Below, one piece after another: positions 1 to 8,037 of a stretch of DNA of 64,000 bases. This DNA comes from DASXKD01 sp963806145 (GTDB lineage Bacteria; Actinomycetota; Actinomycetes; Streptosporangiales; Streptosporangiaceae). Position numbers and translations under genes: made by a program. The stretch is taken from the NCBI GenBank assembly GCA_963806145.1, contig CAWDXD010000038.1, positions 248,001 to 312,000 on the forward strand, read 5' to 3'. Under the pieces are notes generated by a model. It was given only the letters and a program-made list of their open reading frames with translations. It did not search any database and was not told the origin of the DNA. Each line of letters opens with the position of its first letter. The stretch's first letter is position 1.

Positions 1-193
1 GGTCGAACAGCCCGCGCTCGAGATAGGACGGGATCTCCTGCGGCCGCAGGAAGCGCACCCGGTCAACGCGCGGGTCATCGATGGACGCGTGGTAGTCGCG
101 GTCCGAGGAGCGGCGGACGGTCAGGTCCGCGGCGTCGAAAAGATCGAGGGTGGCGCGCTCAAGCGAGCCCTTGGGCAGGACGAGGGAAAGCAA
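1..193 (-). CDS. hisG: ATP phosphoribosyltransferase, N-terminal part only (runs off window)
   Basis: HisG catalyses the first step of histidine synthesis, joining ATP and PRPP. About 64 N-terminal residues are visible. They read L-S-L-V-L-P-K-G-S-L-E followed by LFDAADLTVRRSSDRDY and VRFLRPQEIP, typical of the start of the long-form actinobacterial enzyme. The start is taken as TTG at 191-193, because no ATG or GTG fits this frame and an AAAGG box lies 8-9 nt upstream. The gene follows ribH by 56 bp on the same strand, so it may be read from the riboflavin transcript. The rest of the enzyme lies to the left of the window. Family assignment is secure; the start codon is less so. Confidence 0.8.
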   Translation of the reverse strand, partial: MLSLVLPKGSLERATLDLFDAADLTVRRSSDRDYHASIDDPRVDRVRFLRPQEIPSYLERGLFD

Positions 194-249
194 GGAACCA
201 GCCTTTCATGCCATACGACGACCCGTGGCTACCGTGTACCGCCCGCGGG

Positions 250-816
250 TCAATGTCGTGGCCGGTCCAGGCGCCCGGCAGCATCGCTGGCGGGCGCCGT
301 CCGGGCCCGCACGGGCCCAGGGGCCGCGCCCTGCCCGGCGGTCTCGCGCAGCGACCGCAGTACCAGCGCGGTGTCGAGTGCCGCCACGACCGCCTCCCAG
401 CCCTTGTCCTCATGGCTGTCGTCCAGCCCGCACCGGTCACGGGCCTGCTCCAGGGTGTCACAGGTCAGCACCCCGTTGCCCACCGGGGTTCGCGCGTCCA
501 GGGCGACCCTGGTGAGCCCGGCAGTGACGGCGTCACAGACGTACTCGAAGTGCGGGGTCCCGCCGCGGATCACCGCGCCAAGGCAGGCCACGGCGTCGTG
601 CCCGGCGGCGAGTTCCGCCGCGACCACCGGCAGTTCCACCGCACCGGCCACCCGCACCACCAGCGGCTCGCCGACGCCGCAGGCCTGCGCCGCGGCGCAG
701 GCACGGCGCACCAGGCTGTCGGTGATCTCCGCGTGCCAGCGGGTCGCCGCGATGGCCAGGCTCAGCCCGGCCGCGTCCACGGTGCCGCCTGCCGGGGGGC
801 GCCCGCTGCCGCTCAC
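250..816 (-). CDS. ribH: 6,7-dimethyl-8-ribityllumazine synthase
   Basis: Lumazine synthase condenses the ribityl-aminopyrimidine with dihydroxybutanone phosphate, the penultimate riboflavin step. The family core is visible: a beta strand with AATRWHAEIT, VRVAGAVELP at the substrate pocket, AVACLGAVIRGGTPHFEYV including the catalytic-His region, and the LTCDTLEQA segment. The start is GTG at 814-816, overlapping the ribBA stop in a GTGA arrangement that implies translational coupling. The protein is 188 residues, longer than the usual 155-160. The extra length is an Ala/Pro/Arg-rich C-terminal tail after VLRSLRETA. It is the last riboflavin gene before hisG. Confidence 0.93.
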   Translation of the reverse strand: MSGSGRPPAGGTVDAAGLSLAIAATRWHAEITDSLVRRACAAAQACGVGEPLVVRVAGAVELPVVAAELAAGHDAVACLGAVIRGGTPHFEYVCDAVTAGLTRVALDARTPVGNGVLTCDTLEQARDRCGLDDSHEDKGWEAVVAALDTALVLRSLRETAGQGAAPGPVRARTAPASDAAGRLDRPRH

Positions 817-2099
817 CGTGCCTCCGCGAGCCCGCTCACCTGGCCGGCGTGCCCGCCGTTCGGCTCGGGCAGCCCGTCGATCTGGTGGCCGAGGCGGTCC
901 CGTTTGGCGGTGAGGTAGCGCAGGTTCTCCGGCGTCGGGATGACCGGCAGCGGGACCATGCTGCGCACCCCGATCCCGCAGGCCGCCAGCCCGGCCACCT
1001 TCGCCGGGTTGTTGGTGAGCAGCCGTACCGACCGGGCCCCGGCGTCGGCAAGCATCTGCGCGCCGATGGAGTAGTCCCTGGCGTCCGCGGGCAGGCCGAG
1101 TTCCAGGTTGGCGTCCACGGTGTCCGCCCCGCCGTCCTGCAACTGGTAGGCACGCAGCTTGCCGAGCAGGCCGATGCCGCGGCCCTCGTGGCCGCGCAGG
1201 TAGCAGACGATGCCGCGGCCCTCCGCGGCGACGGCCGCCATCGCGGCGTCCAGCTGCGCGCCGCAGTCGCAGCGCCGCGAGCCGAACACGTCCCCGGTCA
1301 GGCATTCGGAGTGCACCCGGGCCAGTACGTCCTGCCCGTCCCCCAGGTCCCCGTATACCAGTGCGATGTGCTCGGTGCCGTCGACCGAGTCCAGGTAGCC
1401 CAGCGCCCGCCATTGGCCGTGCGCGTTGGGCAGCCGGGTCTCCACCACCCGGCGGACCTGCCGCTCGGAGTGCCGCCGGTGCTCGATGAGCTGGGCGATG
1501 GTGATCATCGCCAGGCCGTGCCGGTCGGCGAAGGCCCGCAGCTCGGGCAGCCTGGCCATGGTGCCGTCGTCGTTGAAGATTTCGGCCACCACGCCGGCCG
1601 GGGTGAGCCCGGCGAGCCTGGCCAGGTCCACCGCGGCCTCGGTGTGCCCGGCGCGGCGGAGCACCCCGCCCTCGGCGTACCGCAGCGGGAAGATGTGGCC
1701 GGGACGGACGATCTCGTAGGGCTCGGTCGCGGAGTCGACAAGCACCCGCACGGTCCTGGCGCGGTCCGCCGCGGAGATGCCGGTGGTGATGCCGTCGCGG
1801 GCGTCCACGCTGATCGTGAACGCGGTGCCCATGTGCTCCTGGTTGTCACTGGTCATCGGCGGCACCTGCAGCCGGTCCAGGTCCTCGCCCAGCATGGGCG
1901 CGCAGATCAGCCCGCGGGCATGCCTGATCGTGAACGCCATCAGTTCCGCCGTGGCCTTGCTGGCCGCGAAGATGATGTCCCCCTCGTTCTCCCGGTTCGC
2001 GTCGTCCACCACCACGACCGCGCGGCCGGCCGCGATGTCGGCGATGGCACGCTCGACGCTGTCGAGGGGGACGGTGCCCTGGGCCTGCGCCGCGGTCAT
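813..2099 (-). CDS. ribBA: bifunctional 3,4-DHBP synthase / GTP cyclohydrolase II
   Basis: The fused enzyme supplies both riboflavin precursors: 3,4-dihydroxy-2-butanone 4-phosphate from ribulose 5-phosphate (N-terminal half) and the pyrimidine from GTP (C-terminal half). The N-terminal domain shows DDANRENEGD around residues 32-41 and TGISAADRA. The GTP cyclohydrolase II domain begins near residue 215 and shows HSECLTGDVFGSRRCDCG with zinc ligands Cys266, Cys277 and Cys279, then RGHEGRGIGL and the LLTNNPAK motif. At 428 residues both domains are complete. The start overlaps ribE by 4 nt and the stop overlaps ribH, so the three genes form one coupled operon under the FMN riboswitch. Confidence 0.96.
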   Translation of the reverse strand: MTAAQAQGTVPLDSVERAIADIAAGRAVVVVDDANRENEGDIIFAASKATAELMAFTIRHARGLICAPMLGEDLDRLQVPPMTSDNQEHMGTAFTISVDARDGITTGISAADRARTVRVLVDSATEPYEIVRPGHIFPLRYAEGGVLRRAGHTEAAVDLARLAGLTPAGVVAEIFNDDGTMARLPELRAFADRHGLAMITIAQLIEHRRHSERQVRRVVETRLPNAHGQWRALGYLDSVDGTEHIALVYGDLGDGQDVLARVHSECLTGDVFGSRRCDCGAQLDAAMAAVAAEGRGIVCYLRGHEGRGIGLLGKLRAYQLQDGGADTVDANLELGLPADARDYSIGAQMLADAGARSVRLLTNNPAKVAGLAACGIGVRSMVPLPVIPTPENLRYLTAKRDRLGHQIDGLPEPNGGHAGQVSGLAEAR

Positions 2100-2719
2100 G
2101 ACCGCACCGCCGCCGGCTGGCCGGCCAGCATCCGTTCCACGTACTTGCCGATCACGTCGGCTTCCAGGTTGACGCCGGCGCCCGGCTGCAGCCGGCCGAG
2201 GGTGGTCGCCGCCAGCGTGGCCGGGATGAGGCTGACCTCGAACCAGGGCGGCTCTGCCGGGCCGCCGCCGAGGGCGGACACGGTGAGGCTCACACCATCG
2301 ACCGTGACCGAGCCCTTCTCCACCAGGTACCGGGCCAGGCCGGGCGGCACGGTGATCCGGACCACGTCCCAGCGCTCGCCGGTGACCTGGGAGGTGACCG
2401 TGCCCACGCCGTCCACGTGGCCCTGGACCAGGTGCCCGCCCAGGCGGTCACCGACCCGCAGCGAGCGCTCCAGGTTGACCGGCGAGCCCGGGGCCAGGTC
2501 ACCGAGCCCGGTGCGGTGCAGCGTCTCGGCCATCACGTCGGCGGTGAAGTCGCTGCCGTCCAGGCCGGTGACGGTGAGGCAGGTGCCGTTGACGGCGATG
2601 GAGTCGCCGGCCCGCGCGTCCGAGGTGACCTGCGGTCCCCGCACGGTGATCCGGGCCGCACCGCCGAGATGCTCGACGGATACGACCTCGCCGAGTTCTT
2701 CCACGATTCCGGTGAACAT
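2096..2719 (-). CDS. ribE: riboflavin synthase, alpha chain
   Basis: Riboflavin synthase dismutates two lumazine molecules to riboflavin. The 207-residue protein has the two lumazine-binding beta-barrel repeats, each with its characteristic signature: MFTGIVEELGEV at the N-terminus with SIAVNGTCLTV, and a second repeat with HLVQGHVDGVG and VTVDGVSLTV. The ATG start is preceded by a strong GGAGGAGG box, which lies directly downstream of the FMN riboswitch and is the likely point of control. It overlaps ribBA by 4 nt. The actinobacterial gene is also called ribC in some genomes. Confidence 0.95.
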   Translation of the reverse strand: MFTGIVEELGEVVSVEHLGGAARITVRGPQVTSDARAGDSIAVNGTCLTVTGLDGSDFTADVMAETLHRTGLGDLAPGSPVNLERSLRVGDRLGGHLVQGHVDGVGTVTSQVTGERWDVVRITVPPGLARYLVEKGSVTVDGVSLTVSALGGGPAEPPWFEVSLIPATLAATTLGRLQPGAGVNLEADVIGKYVERMLAGQPAAVRS

Positions 2720-2811
2720 CCGTGCCTCCTCCGGGCCGTCCTAACGCCGGCTCCGGGGTGCGCGCGAACGCGCGGCACGGCCTGGCGCTGGCCCGCAACG
2801 CCACACCGCGA

Positions 2812-2942
2812 GCGTGCTTCCTCCCATCCGGGCTTTCACCGTCGGTCCCGGGATTCCACCGGGTCAACCGGCCAGGCACTGCACCTGGACGGGTCGCGGA
2901 CTGTCACCGCCGGCTCGGAGTTTCACCGACCCCGGAGCACGC
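2812..2942 (-). promoter_or_regulatory. FMN riboswitch (RFN element) of the ribE operon
   Basis: Read on the minus strand, the segment contains the RFN blocks in order: GTCGGTGAAACTCCGAGCC, GGCGGTGACAGTCCGCGACCC, a variable arm, GGTGGAATCCCGGGACCGAC, then GGTGAAAGCCCGGATGGGAGG. The closing P1 helix is a perfect 7-bp pairing of 2936-2942 with 2812-2818. About 90 nt separate it from the ribE start. This stretch holds GC-rich inverted sequence (around 2762-2776) and the GGAGGAGG ribosome-binding site but no T-run, which favours control of translation initiation or a GC-rich terminator. FMN binding should shut off ribE-ribBA-ribH. Confidence 0.95.
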
Positions 2943-3029
2943 TTACGCTTTGGTAACCAGTGTGCCACGGCGCCTATTCCGCCCCGATGGCGCCCTGGCC
3001 TGGTCGTCAGCAGGGCCCGCTCCGGGATA

Positions 3030-3046
3030 GGCGCCGGACCGGCGCC
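3030..3046 (-). terminator. GC-rich hairpin behind the ECF sigma gene
   Basis: A near-perfect palindrome (8-bp arms GGCGCCGG / CCGGCGCC around one base) begins 4 nt after the sigma-factor stop codon and lies upstream of the FMN riboswitch. There is no T-run, as is common in high-GC actinomycetes. It plausibly ends the sigma/YCII transcript before the rib leader. Confidence 0.45.
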
Positions 3047-3049
3047 GGA

Positions 3050-4369
3050 TCAGGACGGCGCCCCGGTCACCTCGGTGAGGCGGCGGGCGAGGAACTCGCG
3101 CTCGGCGGCGTTGTCGGTGAGGGCCAGGGCGTCGCGGTAAGCCTGTGCCGCCGCCTCCCACCGGCCCAGGCGGCGCAGCAGGTCCGCCTTGGCGGCGGGC
3201 AGGTAGCGGTAGGCGTCCAGCCGCCCGGCCGCCTCCAGTTCCCCGATCTGGGCCAGCCCCGCCGCCGGGCCCTGCGCCATGGCCAGCGCGACGGCGCGGT
3301 TGAGCGCCACCACGGGCGAACTCCAGACCCGCAGCAGCGCGTCGTAGAGCGCGACGATCTGCGGCCAGTCGGTCTGCGCGTAGCTGGGCGCCTCGGCGTG
3401 CAGCGCGGCGATCGCTGCCTGCAGCGCGAACCGGCCCGGCCGCCCGCCGCGCAGCGCCCAGGGGACCAGCGCGGTGCCCTCGGCGATCACCGAGCGGTCC
3501 CACTGGGACCTGTCCTGATCCTCGAGCAGCAGCAGCCGGCCCTGCGGGTCGGCCCGGGTGGCCCGGCGGGCGTCGGTCAGCAGGATGAGCGCGAGCAGGC
3601 CGGCCACCTCCCGCTCGTCGGGCATCAGCGTGCGCAGCATGCGGGCCACCCCGATGGCCCGGTCGACCAGGTCGGCGCGGACCAGGTTGTCGCCACCGGG
3701 GGCGGTGTGCCCGGTGGTGTAGAGCAGGTGCACGACCGTGAGCACCGCGTCCAGCCGGTCGGGCAACTCGGCGGGCGCGGGGACGCGGTAGGCGATCCGC
3801 GCCGCGGAGATCTTCTTCTTGGCGCGGGTCACCCGCGCGGCCATGGTCGGCTCGGCGACCAGGAACGCCTGCGCGATCTCCACGGTGGTCAGCCCGCACA
3901 CCAGCCGCAAGGTCAGCGCCACCTGGGCCTCCCTGGCCAGCGCCGGGTGGCAGCAGGTGAAGATGAGCCGGAGCCTGTCGTCGGGGATCACCTCGTCCTC
4001 CTCCGCCCGGCCGACCCCGGGCGGCGCGGACGCCGCAACCGGCGGATCCGGTTCGATGAGCAGCGGCAGCTTCGCGCGCAGCACCCGGTCCCGCCGTTTC
4101 GCGTCGATCGCGCGGCGGCGCGCCGTGGTGGTGAGCCAGGCACCTGGGCTGCGCGGCACGCCCTGACGGGTCCAGGCGGTGAGCGCCGCGGCGTAGGCGT
4201 CCTGGACGCACTCCTCGGCCAGGTCAAGGTCCCCGGCGACGCGCGCCGTCGCGGCGAGCACGAAGGCCCACTCGCGACGGTGCGCGTCGGCGACCGCGGC
4301 GGATGCCTCGCCCGCACCGGAGCCAGCGCCGACGTCGGCGCCCGCACCGGACCGGGGGGATCCGCTCAC
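3050..4369 (-). CDS. ECF-family RNA polymerase sigma factor with DUF6596 (ECF42-like)
   Basis: This looks like an ECF42-type sigma factor. The N-terminal third holds a sigma-2-like segment (DLAEECVQDAYAAALTAW, PGAWLTTTARRRAID) and a sigma-4 helix-turn-helix (ALTLRLVCGLTTVEIAQAF, AARVTRAKKKI). The remaining ~230 residues form the DUF6596/TPR-like extension (PDRLDAVLTVVHLLYTTGH; SSPVVALNRAVALAMAQGP). The length of about 439 residues fits the group. The start is GTG at 4367-4369, just past the stop of the YCII gene, so the two are co-transcribed and probably coupled. No anti-sigma gene is adjacent; in this family the C-terminal extension and the YCII partner are thought to take that role. Confidence 0.88.
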   Translation of the reverse strand: MSGSPRSGAGADVGAGSGAGEASAAVADAHRREWAFVLAATARVAGDLDLAEECVQDAYAAALTAWTRQGVPRSPGAWLTTTARRRAIDAKRRDRVLRAKLPLLIEPDPPVAASAPPGVGRAEEDEVIPDDRLRLIFTCCHPALAREAQVALTLRLVCGLTTVEIAQAFLVAEPTMAARVTRAKKKISAARIAYRVPAPAELPDRLDAVLTVVHLLYTTGHTAPGGDNLVRADLVDRAIGVARMLRTLMPDEREVAGLLALILLTDARRATRADPQGRLLLLEDQDRSQWDRSVIAEGTALVPWALRGGRPGRFALQAAIAALHAEAPSYAQTDWPQIVALYDALLRVWSSPVVALNRAVALAMAQGPAAGLAQIGELEAAGRLDAYRYLPAAKADLLRRLGRWEAAAQAYRDALALTDNAAEREFLARRLTEVTGAPS

Positions 4370-4370
4370 C

Positions 4371-4712
4371 TCAGCCGAACACCATGATCGGGCGTACCTC
4401 GACACCGCCGAACCGGGCCGGGCACAGCTTCCCGATCTCCAGGGCGTGGTCGAGGTCACGCGCCTCGACCAGGTAGTAACCGCCCACCGCTTCCTTGGTC
4501 TCGATGAACGGGCCATCGGTCACCACATCGCCGCGGATCGTGGTGGCCGTGGATGTGGGCTGCAGGGCCCGGCCCTCGACAATCTTGCCGCCCGTCTCGG
4601 CGACCTGCTCAGAGAACCGGTTGTGCGCCTCCATCACCTGCCGGAGGACGTCCGGCGTAGCGGTGGCGTAGGCACTCTCGTCCTCGCAGATGAGGATCAT
4701 GTATTCAGCCAT
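4371..4712 (-). CDS. YCII/DGPF-domain protein, partner of the ECF sigma factor
   Basis: This is a small soluble protein of 113 residues with the YCII fold: N-terminal MAEYMILICEDE strand, the hallmark TDGPFIETKEAVGGYYLVEA, and the C-terminal GGVEVRPIMVFG strand. Such proteins almost always sit directly before ECF42/ECF41-type sigma genes and are often annotated as PhnB or DGPF proteins; their biochemical role is not established. The ATG at 4712 is chosen because GGAAGGA lies 8 nt upstream. An ATG three codons earlier overlaps that box. Confidence 0.85.
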   Translation of the reverse strand: MAEYMILICEDESAYATATPDVLRQVMEAHNRFSEQVAETGGKIVEGRALQPTSTATTIRGDVVTDGPFIETKEAVGGYYLVEARDLDHALEIGKLCPARFGGVEVRPIMVFG

Positions 4713-4830
4713 GCTGATCATCCTTCCGTTTCGTCAAGGGCTCCGTTACTTAGCCCGACGATCGGCCGGCCTCGGAATCGACAAGCCTCCCCGCTTCCTT
4801 CCGCTGCTGTTTCCGGGCGGCCCGCCAGGA

Positions 4831-5514
4831 TCAGTGCTGCCAGGGAGCGCGGACGGTGGCCTGTTCCGCGCGCTTGCGCAGCGCCTCCACGGCGGCCGCA
4901 GGGTTGCCGGACCCGTAGACCGCCGTGCCCGCCACGAACACGTCGGCGCCGGCCTCCGCGCAGCGCTCGATGGTTTCCTCGCTCACCCCGCCGTCCACCT
5001 GCAGCCATACCGACGCGCCGTGCCGCTGCACCAGCGCCCGCGCCCGGCGCAGCTTGGGCAGCACGACGTCGAGGAAGTCCTGACCGCCGAAACCCGGCTC
5101 GATGGTCATCAGCAGCAGCATGTCGAATTCAGGCAGCAGGTCCTCGTAGGGCTCCACCGCGGTGGCGGGGTTGACCGCGAGCCCGGCGCGCGCGCCCGCG
5201 GCGCGGATCATGCGCAGGGTGCGGGTCGGGGCCTTGAGCGCTTCCGCGTGCACGGTGACGTTGCGCGCCCCCGCTTCCGCGTACCCGACGGCCCACCGGT
5301 CCGGCTCGGAGATCATCAGGTGGCAGTCCAGCGGCAGCTCGGTGTGCTTGAGCAGCGACTCGACGACGGGTAGGCCGATGGTGAGATTCGGCACGAAGTG
5401 GTTGTCCATGACGTCCACGTGCAGCCAGTCGGCCACATCGGCGACCGCCGCCGCCTCATCGGCGAGCCGGGCGAAGTCGGCGGACAGGATGCTGGGCGCC
5501 ATCTGGACGGCCAT
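4831..5514 (-). CDS. rpe: ribulose-phosphate 3-epimerase
   Basis: Rpe interconverts ribulose 5-phosphate and xylulose 5-phosphate in the pentose phosphate pathway. The TIM-barrel signature residues are all present: APSILSADFARL at the N-terminus, LHVDVMDNHFVPNLTIG with the metal-binding His/Asp pair, LDCHLMI, MTIEPGFGGQ, and the phosphate-binding VDGGV...AGADVFVAGTAVYG. Length is 227 residues, normal for the family. It is preceded by a -10 box just 7 nt before the ATG and has no ribosome-binding site, so the mRNA is probably leaderless. Confidence 0.96.
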   Translation of the reverse strand: MAVQMAPSILSADFARLADEAAAVADVADWLHVDVMDNHFVPNLTIGLPVVESLLKHTELPLDCHLMISEPDRWAVGYAEAGARNVTVHAEALKAPTRTLRMIRAAGARAGLAVNPATAVEPYEDLLPEFDMLLLMTIEPGFGGQDFLDVVLPKLRRARALVQRHGASVWLQVDGGVSEETIERCAEAGADVFVAGTAVYGSGNPAAAVEALRKRAEQATVRAPWQH

Positions 5515-5521
5515 ACTGCAA

Positions 5522-5527
5522 AGTCTA
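5522..5527 (-). promoter_or_regulatory. -10 box (TAGACT) of rpe, leaderless arrangement
   Basis: On the minus strand TAGACT is followed by exactly 7 nt and then the rpe ATG. Transcription would therefore start at or next to the A of the start codon. No Shine-Dalgarno sequence is visible. Confidence 0.6.
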
Positions 5528-5684
5528 GACGCCGCCCTCGCTCACGCGCGGGTGGCGCCGGGAGTGGTACCGGCTCCCCCGGCAGGGTTCCTCGTGCGCC
5601 GCGGCCGCGGCCGCAACTGTCACCATCCACCGATAGCCTTCGGTCCTGTCAGCGATGGACCGGCCGACAGCAGGAGGGACGCCG

Positions 5685-6419
5685 GTGAACCCCGATACGC
5701 CGGACGCATTGCTCGCCCGGGTCCGCAAGCTGCTGGTCAAGGCCGAGGCGGACGGAGTGACCCCGGCCGAGGCACAGGCGCTGACGGCCAAGGCAGCCGA
5801 GCTGATGGCGAAGTACGGCATCGACCGCGCCCTGCTGGCGGCGGTGCGGCCGGAGACGGACCGGCCGGACGACCGGGTCATCGACATCGCCAATCCCTGG
5901 GCCAGGGTGCGGGCGCACCTGCTGTGCGGGCTGGCAGCCGCGTTGCGCTGCCAGTGCGTGATCCTGCCCGCCGCCGGCCCGGGATCCCGGATTCACGTGT
6001 TCGGGTTCGCCTCGGACATCGAGCGCACCGACGTCCTCTACACCTCGCTGCTCCTGCAGATGTGGCAGGGCCTGTCCGCGGTCGAGCCGCCGGCCTGGTC
6101 GCGGAACACCCGGGCCTGGCGGCGGAGCTGGCTGCTCGGTTTCGCGACCGCCGTGGTGGCCCGGGTACGCGCGGCCGAGCAGCGGGCGGCGCAGCGCGCC
6201 GCGGACGTCCCGGCGGGCAGCGGCCCCTCGGCGGCGCTAGTGCTCGCGGACCGGACCGAGATCATCGAGCGCACCCTGCGGCAGGCCTACCCGGTCACCC
6301 GCACGTCCCGGGTGACCTACAGCGGCACCGGTTACGGAACCGGCTACGCGCAAGGCCAGCGCGCCGACATCGGCACATCGCGGCTGGGCCGGCCGTCCGG
6401 CCGAGCCCTCACCAGGTGA
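5685..6419 (+). CDS. DUF2786 domain-containing protein
   Basis: A 244-residue protein of unknown function. Residues ~8-45 match the DUF2786 helical motif (LLARVRKLLVKAEADGVTPAEAQALTAK split over two helices, then AAELMAKYGID). The rest is a mixed alpha/beta domain ending in GTGYGTGYAQGQRADIG, a pattern often seen at the end of these phage-like and actinobacterial proteins. GTG at 5685 is preferred over an in-frame ATG 30 nt upstream because AGGAGGG lies at ideal distance before it. It diverges from rpe and converges on rsmB, with a repeat element in the gap. Confidence 0.75.
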   Translation: MNPDTPDALLARVRKLLVKAEADGVTPAEAQALTAKAAELMAKYGIDRALLAAVRPETDRPDDRVIDIANPWARVRAHLLCGLAAALRCQCVILPAAGPGSRIHVFGFASDIERTDVLYTSLLLQMWQGLSAVEPPAWSRNTRAWRRSWLLGFATAVVARVRAAEQRAAQRAADVPAGSGPSAALVLADRTEIIERTLRQAYPVTRTSRVTYSGTGYGTGYAQGQRADIGTSRLGRPSGRALTR

Positions 6420-6431
6420 GACCTGAACCTC

Positions 6432-6593
6432 GGCCAGCAGGGCCAAGGCACCGTGACGAAGGAACGGAGCCTTAGGCCAGCGGGGGGTTCCGGGGGGTCG
6501 CTCCCCCGGGCTAGCAGGGCCAAAGCTCCTGCGACGGAGTCGTGGGAGCTTTGGGCCAGCGGGGGTTCCAGGGGGTCGCCCCCTGGGCTAGCA
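6432..6593. repeat. ~78-bp palindromic repeat family, about two copies
   Basis: Two degenerate copies of a unit built as GGCCAGC(G)n-TTCC-(G)n-TCGC-(C)n-GGG, then GGCCAA followed by a gcgac-GGA-gtcgt type hairpin. Each G-run/C-run pair can form a hairpin. The elements fill the convergent gap between the DUF2786 gene and rsmB, and the rsmB stop codon lies within the last element. The same unit recurs near 9.1-9.4, 20.7-20.9, 25.4 and 56.4-56.5 kb. Confidence 0.8.
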
Positions 6594-8036
6594 CTTCTGC
6601 AGCAGGGCCAGGAAGATGGCGTCGGTACCGTGCAGGTGCGGCCAGAACTGCGCGTACCGCCCGCCCGGAGCGGGGCAGGCCAGATCCGGCACCTCACTGA
6701 GCAGCGCGGGGGCATCGAGCACTAGGACGTTGTCGCGGGCGGCGGTGACCTGGCCGACCACCGCGCGCGTCTCCGCGATGTGCGGTGAACAGGTGACATA
6801 GGCGATCACCCCGCCGGGCCTGGCGGCGTTGATCGCGGTGCGGAGCAACGAGCGCTGCAGCTCGCCGAGCGCCGCCACGTCGGCCGGTGTCTTGCGCCAG
6901 CGCGCGTCCGGGCGGCGGCGCAGGGCCCCGAGCCCGGAGCAGGGGACGTCGGCGATCACCCGGTCGAACGAGGCGCGCCGCCAGGCGGGCTGGGTGCCGT
7001 CCGCCACGACCACGGCGGCGGCGCCGGTCGGGGCCACCGCCGCGCGCACCAGCCGGGCCCGGTGTTCCCTGACGTCGGCGGCGAGCAGCCGGGCGCCACG
7101 GCCCGCCGCCAGCCCGGCGAGCAGCCGCGCCTTCCCGCCGGGCCCGGCGCACAGGTCGAGCCAGCGGCGGTCGCCATCCGGATCGCCCGGGCCAGGGTCC
7201 GCGGGGTGGGCGGTGCCGGTCTCCGCGCGGGTCAGCGCGAGCGCAGCGAGCTGGCTCGCCTCGTCCTGCACGGCCACGCGGCCCTGCCGGACCTCAGGTA
7301 TCCCGGCCGGGTCACCGCCGTCCAGATAGGCGCCGAACGGCGACCACCGCGCGGGCTGGCTGCCCCGGGCGAGGAGATCGGCGGGGGCGGCCAGCCCCGG
7401 GACGGCGCACAGGGTGACCCGCGGGCGTATCCCGTTCGCGGCGAGGGCCGCCTCGGTCAGCGGCAGCCCGGTGACCGGCTCCTCGCCGAGCGACTCGCTG
7501 ACCGCGGCGACGATCCAGCCCGGGTGGCTGGTCTTGACCGCGAGGTAGCCGACCGGGTCGGCCGCCCGGTCCGGCGCCACCGCCGCGATCCAGGAATCCA
7601 GGTCGCGGGTGGCGACCCGGCGGAGCACGGCGTTGGCGAATCCCGCGGCCCCTGCCCCGGCCACGGCCCGGGCCAGCGCGACCGACGTGGCCACCGCCGC
7701 GTGCGGGCCGATCCTGGTCGCCAGCAGCTGGTGGGTGCCGAGCCTGAGCACGTCCAGCAGCGGAGGGTCGATATCGGCCAGCGCCCGGGTGCTGCAGGCG
7801 GCCAGCACGGCGTCGTAGCTGCCGCGGCCGCGGAGCGTCCCGTAGGCCAGCTCGGTGGCGAGCGCCGCGTCGCGGCCGTGCAGCCCGCGCTCGGCAAGCA
7901 GGGCCGGGAGCAGCAGGTTGGCGTAGGCATCCCGCTCGGTGACCGCGCGCAGCACGTCCAGCGCGACCTCGCGGGCCGGGGTCGGGGCACTGCGGGCCGG
8001 CGTCCTGGCCGGTGCTGCGGGGCGGCGGGCGGCCAT
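6588..8036 (-). CDS. rsmB: 16S rRNA (cytosine-967 C5) methyltransferase
   Basis: RsmB (Sun/Fmu) makes m5C967 in 16S rRNA using SAM. The N-terminal ~150 residues are the NusB-like RNA-binding domain (AREVALDVLRAVTERDAYANLLL, split here as two helices, and FANAVLRRVATRD). The C-terminal Rossmann domain shows the SAM motif WLDLCAGPGGKA, the catalytic-pair segments DVPCSGLGALRRRPDARW and YVTCSPHIAET, and a normal end. Length is 482 residues, somewhat above average because of Ala/Pro-rich linkers. It starts 2 nt after the fmt stop, so def-fmt-rsmB behaves as one translation-related group. The symbol sun is a synonym. Confidence 0.94.
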   Translation of the reverse strand: MAARRPAAPARTPARSAPTPAREVALDVLRAVTERDAYANLLLPALLAERGLHGRDAALATELAYGTLRGRGSYDAVLAACSTRALADIDPPLLDVLRLGTHQLLATRIGPHAAVATSVALARAVAGAGAAGFANAVLRRVATRDLDSWIAAVAPDRAADPVGYLAVKTSHPGWIVAAVSESLGEEPVTGLPLTEAALAANGIRPRVTLCAVPGLAAPADLLARGSQPARWSPFGAYLDGGDPAGIPEVRQGRVAVQDEASQLAALALTRAETGTAHPADPGPGDPDGDRRWLDLCAGPGGKARLLAGLAAGRGARLLAADVREHRARLVRAAVAPTGAAAVVVADGTQPAWRRASFDRVIADVPCSGLGALRRRPDARWRKTPADVAALGELQRSLLRTAINAARPGGVIAYVTCSPHIAETRAVVGQVTAARDNVLVLDAPALLSEVPDLACPAPGGRYAQFWPHLHGTDAIFLALLQKC

Positions 8037-8037
8037 G

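Noticed and set aside
849..2744. Long plus-strand open frame opposite ribBA/ribE
   Set aside because: It has no family resemblance, and its composition (Gly/Arg/His/Pro/Gln-rich) is what the reverse strand of a high-GC gene gives.
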